Assembly: GCF_030253575.1 (NCBI RefSeq)
Contig: NC_080560.1
Span: 10,970,501 to 11,034,500, forward strand
Direction: 5' to 3'
DNA from: Rhododendron vialii
Lineage: Eukaryota; Streptophyta; Magnoliopsida; Ericales; Ericaceae
DNA length: 64,000 nt
The position numbers and the translations under genes were made by a program. The notes below the pieces were generated by a model that made no database searches, had not been told where the DNA came from, and saw only the letters and a program-made list of their open reading frames with translations. The number at the start of each line of letters is the position of its first letter. Positions within the stretch are counted from its first letter, which is position 1. This document shows, piece by piece, positions 32,755 to 43,500 of this stretch.

Positions 32755-33264
32755 TGTTGGAAATTTGAATGGATTGGGGGACCTTTACTTCCCCATATTC
32801 ATGGTGGGAGTTACCTCTATTCATTGTGGGGGTTTTTCCTTCATTTATTCTGCCATTTACTCCACGTATTGAAGGCTGGCAGAATTATTAGGGTCATGCT
32901 CTGCCTATAAAAAGAGCATTTCACAGCATAGTTCTACACCAATTCACCCAAGAATTCACTAGCATTCTGATATAGTGTGAGAGAGAGACAGACGCTGAGT
33001 TAGTTCGCCAAGACGTTCTTCGGTGGTGTTCTGACGTTCGTGGTCCGAGCCGGATCAATCATGGGAGACAGACGCCGAGTAACCTCAACACCCTCCGGTA
33101 GGCGGTGAATCTGTTTTAAGGACACCGTGTGCAACACGGGTTTCAGTTCACAAATTCATATTCAGTATTTCGGTTCTCATTTCGGTTTTGTAATTTCATT
33201 ATATTGTAATTCAGTTCTTGTGTAAATGTAATAGAATTTGTATTCTGGATTCCCGATTGAAACT
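32755..33264 (+). mobile_element. 3' LTR of the Copia element
   Basis: Near-identical to 26700-27210, with a matching TATA box at about 32906. A purine-rich ATGTGGAGGAC directly precedes it and serves as the polypurine tract by position. Confidence 0.9.
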
Positions 33265-33269
33265 TTGGT

Positions 33270-33997
33270 AAAATTGGTTTCGTTATCTTTGGTAAGTTAT
33301 AGCCAATTGTAACATGGCGTGTGATCTTTCAATAAAAATACTTATAAAATACTCTCGTACATATGTTTTACTTTATGATGTTTAGGGTCATCCAATATTC
33401 CGCCCAGTAGGCAGACGATTGGCGGGAGTTCCGTGGCATAATTCACCGTCCTTTTTTGCCATGTATCAGATAAAAGACTGAGGCTTTGTTCTAGAACACC
33501 TTTTTAAAAAATAAGTACTTATTTCACATTTTCAAATTCAAAAAATAATGTAATGAAAAATAATTTTTCTATTTTTTTTGCACTGTATTAAAAAGATCTC
33601 AATGAGATCTATCAAATAAGATCCATATTAATAGAAAAATTATTTGCTTAAGTACATAATTTTTAAACTTAAAATTACCTTTTTAAAAAATAAGTACTTA
33701 TTTCATTTTCGAGAACGAGCCTGGAGACTTCATCTAAGAAAGTGAAGTGACCTAAACAGGCCTTTATTCCTTTGTGTATACGGTTATACTTGTAGAACTT
33801 TGCTGTCCTTCGCCGTAGACCAATGGGCGCCACCTGCCGGTGCCCCCCTACATTGTACCCCCTTTGCCTTTCACTGCACAAAGATTCCATTTTAGAACAT
33901 CTTTTTAAAAAACAAATACTTATTTCACATTTTTAAACTCAAAAATAATATATAAAAAAAAGGGCCAGTTTTAAGTAAAAAAATAATTCGATCCGTT
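33270..33997. other. Repeat-rich spacer
   Basis: No gene is supported. The block TTTTTAAAAAATAAGTACTT occurs twice (about 33502 and 33680) with a diverged third copy near 33903. GATCTCAATGAGATC lies in between. This looks like one or two degraded MITEs sharing ends of the GTTCT...AGAAC type. Confidence 0.45.
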
Positions 33998-34202
33998 CAA
34001 TAATTTTAAAACAATACCGTGGCTCGCGAGAAATCAGCTCAATTCGATATGTATAAGTGATCAATCCAATCTTCTATTTTTTCATTCAGATTCTAAGACA
34101 CAAATCTGAATGAAAAAATTGAAAATCGGATCAAACACTTACACATATCGGATTGAGTTGATTTCTCGCAAGGTCATTCGATTTTTTTTTCTAAAATTGT
34201 TG
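33998..34202. mobile_element. Foldback element A
   Basis: The left arm CAATAATTTTAAAAC continues through CGAGAAATCAGCTCAATTCG, and the right arm is the complement ending TCTAAAATTGTTG. An inner palindrome (TTTTTCATTCAGATT...AATCTGAATGAAAAA) sits at the centre. It shares its core with the elements at 36176, 37666 and 59902. No transposase; ends approximate. Confidence 0.7.
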
Positions 34203-34622
34203 ATTTTTTAATTTTTTTTAACTTGGTTTATTATTTTAACTTTTACATTTCTCTCATCGAGCTGAACCAATAATTCACAAAAATATTAACGCAAGATTAA
34301 AAAATGCAAAAAAAAATTACTTAAAATAAAATAATAATGTAGCTCTCTTTGTACTATAAAAACTCAATTACAACAACTCAAAAAAATATGCACAAAAGTG
34401 CTTTTCTTTTTTATCCAAAATTTGAACGTTTTACCGACTATAATTTTGCAATGGCGAGAGTAATGACTTTTAACACAATAGATTCTGTACTTTATATTAT
34501 GTTGTTTACTTTTTCAAAATGGATCCTTTTGAGTCCAAAAAAACAGTTATGTTTGGTACCATTCATTTGGTGCAATTAATGATTTGGATGTATTTCTAAA
34601 CTCTAATTACCAGTAAGAGTTA
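34203..34622. other. AT-rich spacer
   Basis: Nothing recognisable; no supported frame beyond short chance ORFs. Confidence 0.4.
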
Positions 34623-35060
34623 CTCTTTCTGTCCCACTTTGTTGTGCATGTTCCTTTTTTGGGATATCTCAAAAAATTGTCTATATCTTACTCCCTCCGT
34701 CCCTTTTTAAGTGTTCTGCTTCGTAACTTCAACTTATTAAAAAGACATCATCATTACACCTTTGCACATCTACTTTTTCCTCCACTTTCCCTACTTATTC
34801 ATCATCATTACACTTTTACTCACTAACTTTTCAAAATAAAATCTACTTTTAGGGACAAAATAGACAATATACCAACTTTTACCCCCCTAACTTTACAAAA
34901 TGGACACTTATTAAGGGACAACCCAAAATGAAATACTGGACACAAAAAAAAGGACGGAGGGAGTACAATCTATAATATTTTATAGATTGTTTCATTTTTG
35001 GAATAATTTTTTGAGAAGTCCCAAAAAGAAAATAGGCACAACAAAGTGGGATAGAAGAAG
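34623..35060. mobile_element. Outer Stowaway-like MITE, split by a second one
   Basis: TA lies at both sides (34621-34622 and 35061-35062). The left end is CTCTTTCTGTCCCACTTTG and the right end is the complement of CTTCTTCTATCCCACTTTG. The arms continue GTTGTGC...TTTTTGGGA on both sides. The middle is occupied by the complete element 34691-34963. Confidence 0.82.
34691..34963. mobile_element. Inner Stowaway MITE (nested)
   Basis: Canonical ends CTCCCTCCGTCCC and GGACGGAGGGAG with the TA duplication at 34689-34690 and 34964-34965; 273 bp. Inserted inside the older element 34623-35060. Confidence 0.92.
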
Positions 35061-35062
35061 TA

Positions 35063-36175
35063 ATTTTTACAGGTAAGAATTGATAAGCAAATTTAAACCA
35101 TTGATTCTACCTGGATGGTCCCGATTTGGACTGTGTTGTCCAGTCCAAATCACTGGACTAAAGAGGATCCCGATTCTTAATTTTTACAATCTGATGATAT
35201 TTGTGTGATTTTAGAGCGGGGGAAAACCTATTGAAAAATGTAGATACGAAAGGGTTGAAATTGTTGTAAAAAAAAAGAGGTTGAAGTAGCAGATCTTACG
35301 AGCACGGAATAATTTTTCCCTGAACGTACGAGCACGGAATAATTTTTCCTGAAGGGTTGAAGTAGTAGGGACAAATGCATTGATTTGACATTTAGAAAGA
35401 TCAGTCGTTATGGCACGTGATACTCACCACCGCCAGCCCACTGAGTTGACCGTAGATTTTGCCCTTTAGGATTAGTCACCGGCCAAAATATTGTGACGGA
35501 GACGGTACGTACACAAATTCACAACAAAAGATCATAAAAGCTATTGATTTTGCTTCTTATTTTTTTAACGCTACTCCGCTGCAAGTGTGCAGCAAAATAG
35601 CGTTAACAAAAAAGGAGTGTCAAAATCATTTCCCATCATAAAATATCAAACAGGTATGATCAATGGTATGTGCCATTATAGTACTCCATAATATATAACA
35701 TTAATTCTACCACCACACCCATTTTATACGCTCAAATATAAGTGTGTGGGCTCCACACATATTTGTGCTTATGGATGTGTATTTGGGTGTGGTCCTTGAA
35801 CTTCTCAAAATATAATGACACACACTAGATGGTTTCCGTAGCGGGACGAATCAACCAAGGTTGCTTGAGCCTAATGGACCACCAGTCAACCGACTAGGCA
35901 CTTGGGTCGAATCGGGTGTGACAGACTGGAAGTCTGGCACCAATGCGTTGTCGGCCTCTTGTGTACGCCATTCGAGCTTGTGGTCTGGATGAGTTGCCCT
36001 GGGTCGCGCGGGTTCGTACTGACCCAAACCAAGGCTAGAGGATTTGCTCGTATTGCGGAGAGGTTGTTCGGCCATGTCAGCATAACCATTCAGGTCCAAG
36101 TAAGTCATCCATGACTTCACACCAAGCGGTTAGGGCACGTGCTAGGCAGAAGATAACTTGGGAGGGAGGAGGCAT
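35063..36175. other. Spacer of unknown origin
   Basis: No gene is supported. A duplicated AC(G)AGCACGGAATAATTTTTCC lies near 35297-35349. The part 35830-36170 is GC-richer than its surroundings and could be an old LTR or retroposon piece, but no motif decides this. Confidence 0.4.
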
Positions 36176-36522
36176 GCTGCTACGCCCCATTTTGGGGCTC
36201 ATTCCGGTCTCGCTCCGATGATCGGAATTGTTCACTTTGTAGAGCTTGTCGAGTATAACAATTATATAAAAAAATCAGCTTAATTGGATATCATTAAGTG
36301 CCTGATTGAAACCATTTTATCTTAAAAAGAATGGATCCGAAACACTGGATCAAATCCACTGTAACCCATGGACTGAGAGTTATATGGGCTCCGATCAGTT
36401 ATTTAATGATATCCAATTAAGCTGATTTTTTGCATAGTTGTTCTACTCGACGAGCTCTACAAAGTGAACGATTCAGATCATTGGAGCGAAACCGAGGTGG
36501 GCCCCAAAATTAGGACAGCAGC
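36176..36522. mobile_element. Foldback element B
   Basis: 347 bp with long imperfect inverted arms. The left arm starts GCTGCTACGCCCC and includes CACTTTGTAGAGCTTGTCG; the right arm is the complement ending GGACAGCAGC. The core AATCAGCTTAATTGGATATC lies on both sides of a unique centre. No target duplication was seen. Confidence 0.78.
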
Positions 36523-36548
36523 CCCCCCCGCGTCCGATAACTTGGGGG

Positions 36549-36908
36549 TTAAGGCCCCGTTCGGCTTATTTTTTAATCCTTATTCAAATTTTTTTTCGTA
36601 TTTGTTAGTTTTTCGTCAATTTTTTTGAGGATTATTGAATCGTCATGAAGAGAGGAATTTAAAAAGTAAAAAATTATGATCGAAATTTAATTTTTTTTGA
36701 ATAAAGATGAAAAAATTAGCTAATTGACTTATTTTTGTCTTTATTCAAAAAAATTAGGTTTTGATCGTAATTTTTTATTTTTTAAATTTCTCTTGTCATG
36801 ATGATGCAATAATCTCTAAAAAATTGATAAAAAAATAACAAATACTAAAAAAATTTAAATAAGAACAAAAAAAATAAACCAATTAACTTATTTAGCCGAA
36901 TGAGGCCT
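36549..36908. mobile_element. MITE, hAT-like, complete copy
   Basis: Inverted ends GGCCCCGTTCGGCT and the complement of AGGCCTCATTCGGCT enclose a palindromic AT-rich body; related to 5379-5645. No clear 8-bp duplication was found, so the hAT assignment is tentative. Confidence 0.7.
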
Positions 36909-37269
36909 AAGTCAAAAGGTCCCATATAAGAATAAAAGAACACCAACTCAAAGAGGTACGCAGTTTCTACACACAAAAGAGCTCTACTTCGGTTGTGTTT
37001 GGTTAAAAGTTTAGTTTAATTTAGTTTTGATAGTGGGTGGAGAGAAAAATAAAGTAATGATTGATGATAGAAGTAATGATTGAAAAGAAATAGAGAGATA
37101 TGAGAAAGTAATAATTAAAAAAATAAGGTAATAATTGAAGAAAAAATAAAATAATGATTGAAAACAAAATTAAAACTAAACAGTGAACAGAACAAAGCTC
37201 GAAGTCTTCATCTTCTAGAGAACTTTTTTTAATCATCGGAGTGCTTTTCCGGTCCTTACTGACTGGTTA

Positions 37270-37410
37270 GGCACTTACAGTAGTTCCCTGCATTGTAGGG
37301 CCATGTACAAAGACAGAGCTCTCGGCACTGGCAGTGGTTCCCTACATTGTAGGGCTATGTACAAAGACGGAGCTCTGGGCACTTGCAGTAGTTCCCTGCA
37401 TTGTAGGGCC
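37270..37410. repeat. 54-bp minisatellite, 2.6 units
   Basis: Units start at 37270, 37324 and 37378 (partial), each beginning GGCACTTACAGTAGTTCCC with variants. A related patch (ATGCACAAAGACGGAGCTC) recurs at about 38176 on the far side of element C, so the unit may belong to DNA flanking that insertion. Confidence 0.85.
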
Positions 37411-37665
37411 GAAAAGTCTAATGTTACCGGGTGGTTCCACTTTCTTAAAAAAACAGAACTTTAAAAAAAAAAAAAAATTTAAGCTCAAAAATTATATGTT
37501 TACGTAAATAATTTTTCTACCAATATGAATCTTGTTTGATAGATCTCATTGATATTTTTTAAACCGGTCCAAAAAAATTTAATTTTTTTTTATTTTCATT
37601 ATATTTGAACTTGAAATTATCTTTTTTTTAAAAAAATAAGGTTTAAAAAGAAAGCAAAACGGCAG

Positions 37666-38138
37666 ACCAATCGAAATTGTACTGATGGCCGCGTCGAACC
37701 GTTTCCGGCCACCGGACGGCCGATTTGAGCTTTCCAAAATTCTAAAAAAAAAAAAACGAGGGGGCCTATGTGGGAATTAACGGCATCCGATATGTATAGA
37801 GTGATTGGATCAAACATCCTATTTTTGGTGTACATATGTATATGTACACTAAAAATACGGTATTTGATCCAACCACCCTATACACATCGAATGCCTTTGA
37901 TTCTCATATAAGGTAGTTGGATCAAATACCATATTTTTGGTGTATCTAACCACCTTATACAAGAATAAAAAACATTCGATGTGTATAAGGTAGTTGGATC
38001 AAACACCCTATACATATCGGATGTCGTTAATTCTCGCGTAGGCTCTCTTAATTTTTTTTTAGAATTTTGGACAACTAGAATCAACTGTCCGGTGACTAGA
38101 GACGGCCCGACGCGACCTTGGGTACGATTTCGATTGGT
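37666..38138. mobile_element. Foldback element C, multi-palindromic
   Basis: 473 bp. The outer arms begin ACCAATCGAAATTGTAC and end with the complement ATTTCGATTGGT. They continue through CCACCGGAC, AAAATTCTAAAAAAAA and ATCCGATATGTATA. The centre repeats GATCAAA(C/T)A...TATTTTTGGTGTA and GGTAGTTGGATCAAA in both orientations, so several nested palindromes exist. No target duplication was recognised. Confidence 0.78.
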
Positions 38139-38349
38139 TAATGGTCGGTACCATTAACAGGACTCTTGTAGTGCTATGCACAAAGACGGAGCTCAGGGAA
38201 GATCGGAATCTAAAGTTCGAATCAGGAAGAAGGCTGCCCCACAGTTTCACTTTTTTCAATAAAAAAAGGGTTAGTTTCACACTAAACAATTGCTGACGTG
38301 GAATAAATAATGTATTTTGTGGCTTTATAAACAGTACCCAGATACTCTA

Positions 38350-38585
38350 CTCCCTCAGTCCCCTATTGCTGAGATTTTTTCGATATTTGTATCAATTTTT
38401 AATCACTTATATCTTTTAATATGAATCTCTAATAATATAAAATATAGATCTTATTTGATAGTTTTTGATAAGATCTATAATATAAAATTTTTAATATTAT
38501 GAAAAATATCATAAATCGAGAGATATAAATGTTTAAAGAACGACGCGAATATCGAAAAAGATCAAAGATTTTGGGGCGGAGGGAG
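38350..38585. mobile_element. Stowaway MITE
   Basis: TA lies at 38348-38349 and 38586-38587. Ends CTCCCTCAGTCCCC and GGGGCGGAGGGAG; 236 bp; the AGATCT-rich interior is shared with 23314-23575. Confidence 0.88.
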
Positions 38586-38773
38586 TATTAAAATTGGTTT
38601 CTTTTCAATTACTTTAATAATAGGGAAATGATAATGCCAAAATTGTTTTTGCTAATACCAAAACTCAAATGCACAAAAGACTTGTACCATGTGCAATGTA
38701 CAAGACTTTTATGTATTTGAATTTTGGCACCAACAAAAACAGTTTTGGCACTATCACTACTCTAATAATAATA

Positions 38774-39001
38774 CTCCTTCCGTCTCAATTTATTTGTTCC
38801 AGTTTTATTCTAACCGGATAAAAAAAACTAATTATATCTTTAAATTGGTAATGAAATTCAATATGGATCTTGTTTGATAGATCTTGATTTGTTCTATAAT
38901 ATAATGTTTTCAAAATCACCTAAAACATTATAAATTATAAGATATAATCAATTGAAAAGTGACACGAACTCTCAAAAGTGACAATTAAATTGGGATAGAG
39001 G
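38774..39001. mobile_element. Degraded Stowaway MITE
   Basis: The left end CTCCTTCCGTCTCAATTT follows TA. The right end is the complement, ACAATTAAATTGGGATAGAG, with a damaged terminus. The interior ATGGATCTTGTTTGATAGATC is as in the related copies. Confidence 0.7.
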
Positions 39002-39851
39002 CACTATCGTACTCTTACAATCTTACGGCGTCGATATTTTAAAAAACCTCGATATCTGGGGATTTTTTTTTTAAAAAAACCTCGTACGTCATCGATATTT
39101 GACCAAGTCATGGGTTGGCATGGCGTGGATTATCTAGGGGATCGTGAGGGTTGTGATTATTTTATTCACTCTAAAATTGCGTTCACATTTGCTTTCTAAA
39201 TTCTAATAGTATCTCTGGCTCATTCCCCATTTGTAATCCAATAATTTTACGCACCAGTTTACGCGCAACTCAATTAATCTTAAAAGTTCAATTCTATCGT
39301 CACCGTAGAAAGCCCTATTGAAACAGAATCAAACTCGGTCTAAATTGACCCCAAAGATTTTTTATTTTTATTATTTTATTTTTTGACGATGGACAAACAG
39401 GCCTGTAGCCAGATCACTAATTGGACTTGACTGCACAACCCAAACTTCCGGAGGAACTAACACGACCACACCAGCTAACGGCCTCCCACTTGCAGCAGGG
39501 GTACTCACCCTGTGCTAGTATTGTGCTAATATGCAACCTGGGGGAAAAAATAGAGAAAATTACTCTTGGTTCTTGGAGCACGACCATGACATAATTAACA
39601 AATTAATACTAAATTATCATTATGGTTTACGAGTTCGTGCGACAAGAAATAATGGGGCCATTTTTTTTCATCTCCCAGTTGACGAATTAGGCGAGTCAAG
39701 TGGGACTCTAATACTCTATGTATGAAGACTTGATTTCGGAGTAGTATCGTGTCAGCGTGCTGAGTCGGTGTCTCAAAAGCACTGAATAAACTAATCACAT
39801 CGGATGGACCTTTGAGGCTAAACAATTCATGAAATCAACGAGACAAACTTA
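39002..39851. other. Spacer upstream of NCL
   Basis: No gene is supported. Contains a duplicated (A/T)AAAAAACCTCG(A/T) patch near 39041-39085 and otherwise nothing recognisable. Part may belong to the NCL promoter. Confidence 0.4.
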
Positions 39852-40047
39852 AACACGAAGCGTCTTGACTTGGGATTTAGGTGTTTGTTTAATTCTAAGG
39901 GCTCAGGTTCGATTATTTTGTCAGCAACTCTTGGAGCCACCTTATCCTTACGCGTAAGCGTGTGAAACAGCTATAGGAGGGGTTGTAAGAATTAATCCGA
40001 GGTGCGCGCAAATTGGCTCGGAACACGTTGTATTACCAAAAAAAAGA
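39852..40047 (+). mobile_element. Au-like SINE directly upstream of NCL
   Basis: About 196 bp with a B-box-like GGTTCGATTATT (about 39907) and the body motif GAGGTGCGCGCAAATTGGC. The 3' end is TGTATTACC followed by A8. It is flanked by a perfect 11-bp repeat AGACAAACTTA (39841-39851 and 40048-40058). The same 3' body is seen at 59460-59579 and 61072-61290. It ends 50 bp before the NCL start codon. Confidence 0.85.
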
Positions 40048-40097
40048 AGACAAACTTACATATAAAAGACGATCAATAACTATGAAACAACTCCACA

Positions 40098-40485
40098 ATG
40101 ATGAAACATAGATTGTTTTGTCTAGCCATTCTCCCCCTCTTCTTCCTACTAGTCATCCATGGAGGGAAACAAATCTTAACCAACTTGTCATTTTTGGGTT
40201 TGGCAACAGAGGGAGTACTGGGAAATGCAGGGGAACAGGCCTATTTTCTGCTCAAGGATTGGTTCTTGTCTGAGGATTGTGAGCAGACATATGGATTCTT
40301 GCCGTGCAGCACGATGGTGGTCGGAAACATGTTGTTCATCTCTGCCTACGGCTACTTGATGTTTCGGGCAGCCAAACTCTTGTCTGAAGGATGTGAGATT
40401 TTGTTGGAAATCCTTGGCCCTGGTATTATTGGTGGCCTTGTTTTGCCTATCCTCTCTGCCCTCCCTGATGCTATTGTCATCCTTG

Positions 40486-40554
<69 letters not shown>

Positions 40555-43500
40555 CCAAATATTAGTGATAGTTGGTATTGACTATATCATTAAGTGGTCA
40601 TTGGATTCGTAGAAACTAGTTATACTAAAGGTTGACATCAGTACAGAGTGTACAGTGGAAGATGTGGAATAAGATCTTGATCAATTTCTCACCGATAAAT
40701 TTCTTACTTTTTGAACCCAAAAAGGCCGAAGAAAGATCGAAAACAATACTTATTTAGATGGATTTGCAACCAAAGAGCCCAAAAACTAAGATTGCAATTG
40801 CATTTTTACGTATGTCTATAAGTAATTGGTACTCAGATTTCTTTTTTTTACATCCAAGATTTTCCTTAAGCCGCGGTTGGATCTTAGATTTCATGGAGGG
40901 ATTTGTGCAAAGGAAAGAAAACAATTGAACCATAAGTTTTCTATGTTCAGAAGTACTTAGCTTAATATGAGAGTCATATGCTCTTGACAATAGTACTCTG
41001 CAAATTCTACTGATGAAGAACAATATTAAGGTTGAGGAATTGGTTTTTATAAACTTTTTTTTTTTTTCTTTTTTTGACGAAGGGTCCATAATTTGTTTAC
41101 TGCAGCATCCGGGTTATCCGGAAGCAAGGAAACTGCTCAAGATCAAGTATCAGTTGGGATGGGGTTACTAGCTGGATCCATAGTGATGCTCCTGACACTG
41201 CTGTGGGGATCTTGTGTTGTAGTTGGCAAGTGTGATCTGGTGGATGCCAATGCAAAAGATGAAGTAGATACCAAAGGGTTTAGCTTAACTGGTACATTTA
41301 TATACATCAAATTAACTCCATTTCTTTTCTTTTCTTATTTTTTTTACTTGGCATATATATTGTTCTTTCCTCTTGACCATAGCCTTGGGGTGTTTGTAAG
41401 CACATTGGCGATCTCCTGTTAACTAAATCTAATGTCGTATTATCGAACGTGTGAATTAAGGGGCACACCGGCCTTCTCATTCTGCAAACATGGCAAATCA
41501 AATACGGTGCCTTCTAACCAGATCATTTGATGAGTTTACATGCAACGAATTCATCTAGTGAATTATTTACACCCATTTTTGGCCAAAATGAGAAAGAGAA
41601 TAAAAGAATGGCCTTGAAAGTAGTTTCAGGCCTTGAGAAGTCTTATGAATCAGTCACCTACAGAATTGGGCCTTTGGAAGAATTTAAAGTGGCCATAACT
41701 AGGCCAAATTGAGTTTGGAAAGGCAGGAGAGAGTTTGAAAATTGATTAGGCCACATTAATGTTTGGAGCATGGCATAATTAGTTAAGGCCCAAATTAATT
41801 TTCAGATCTAGGCCCATTTTCAGGCCTTGGCCCAACTAATCAAAGCCCGGACAAGTTTTTCAAGCCTATCTTGGCCTTATCCTATCTAGCCCAATAAGGC
41901 CAAGATTCATTTTTCAGGTCTGGGCCCAGTTTTTTAGATTTATTTAGGCCTAAAACTAACCAAGTCAAAAAGGCGATATAAGCTGCCTAGTCATGCTTGG
42001 GAAGCAAGCTACTCACAAGCAGCTCAAAGGCCTAGAAGCTTCTCCCTAGCAAGCTGCTCAAGCAGCTCAACCAAACCTGCGTTTTTTTGGCCTTGGTGGG
42101 CCCAAATATCCCTTTTTTACAAGCATCCATGCACGCAAGCAGCTCAACCAGACCAAGGACACGTGGCAGCCATGCATGGAGACATCCCAAGCAGCTCAAA
42201 GGCCTAGAATGTTCTTGCTGGGCAGACCTGGGTAAGCTGCTTACAAGCAGCTCAAGGTCTGAGTGGACCCCATCCTTCAGCATAAAGCAAGGCCAAAGAC
42301 AGGTGGCGCACATGCAGCCCTTGGAGCTGCTGGTGAATGATTCATGCAGACCTAAGCAAGCTGCTCATAAGCAGCTTATCCAGGTCTGGTTGATCCTTAG
42401 TTTCTGGATCCTTCTTCTGTGAGAGATCAACCTCAGAGGATTTAGAGGGCCCACAAATTATGCAAGGTTCAATAAAATGATAAGAAAGGCCTGGTGAAGT
42501 ATTGGTCTGCAACTGTGGGGGGCCCGGAATGGCCTGGATACTGCAGAAAATGAAATTTTCTTTGCCCTTTTTCAAAGTTTTATACAAAGAAGAAGGATTT
42601 TTCAGGTCTTTGCCCTTTTCTTGGAGTAAAAGACACGTTTTGTTCAGGAAGTAGCCCCTCATTGGAGCATTTTGAAGCTGCTCAAGCCTAAGCCTTTACA
42701 AGGAGGACACTTGGCAGCCAGGCATGAAGGCCTGTGGAAGCAGCTCAAGGCTTGGAACATCTGCCTATAAATACCAGAGTTGAAGGCCTTGGCAAAGGTC
42801 CCCCGACCATCAAGCCCACGGCTTATGCATATTTATTTTTCAATTATCTTTAGTTTCCCGTTCAATCTAGCCAAGCCTAGATTTTATTTCATTTTCTTGT
42901 AATCAGACTTTATTAAACCGTTAATGAAGTCCTTTTATTTCTGTTTTAGGCCTTGCTCTACCTTTCTTTCCATTTTTCACACGATTAGGAAATTTTAAGT
43001 TCTTAACCCGCAAAGGCAAACCACGAAGCTCCTCACGGTCTCCACCCTTAGGCCGTGCACTTTCGTCCAGTTAGAAGTCAGATTAAGGCTTCCAGGCCTT
43101 GATACGAATTTGGGCAGCAATCCTGCCCTGGCACGCCCGTATCAGGCCTAGAACTGCACTACTCGCTGTTCCTAGGCCAATTGTTACTTTTTCGGAAGAA
43201 TCATGAATATAGTAAGGTGCTACACTTTCATTCTGGGCCTTCGGGCGTTAGTCATTTTTGTGCTAGGCACCACACTGGTGTTGGTCATTCTTTCGGTAAT
43301 TTTATTGTCTTGTATAGTACTTGGGTTCTTGCTAAATACTATGGTTCTTTGTTGGATTTCCACGTTTGTGGCACTTCAACTGTTGGTACGTAGCTCTCGT
43401 TTTCCTCTTCACTTATGCTTTTTTCGCGCTGTTTCTTTACCCATTTGTAGCATCATTTTTGTTGTAATAAATGTTACTTTCCTCTGACCAATAAAATGTT

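Larger units (their letters stand above)
26700..33264 (+). mobile_element. Nearly full-length Copia LTR retrotransposon
   Basis: Two ~510-bp LTRs flank a gag-pol interior in the order gag, protease, integrase, reverse transcriptase, RNase H, which is the Copia order. Both outer sides carry the 5-bp duplication TTGGT (26695-26699 and 33265-33269). The LTRs differ at about 12 bases plus two small indels, about 2.4 percent. With usual plant rates that suggests insertion on the order of one million years ago (inference). The coding region is broken at about two places, so it is a young fossil. The leader between the 5' LTR and gag is long (about 880 bp) and holds a GC-rich hairpin repeat. No nested insertion was seen. 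Confidence 0.95.

Noticed and set aside
35902-36114. Overlapping frames in the GC-richer patch at 35.9 kb
   Set aside because: Three frames of similar length on both strands, none recognisable; probably composition-driven.
37270-37410. Possible CRISPR-like repeat array
   Set aside because: Direct tandem minisatellite with no distinct spacers, in a plant genome.
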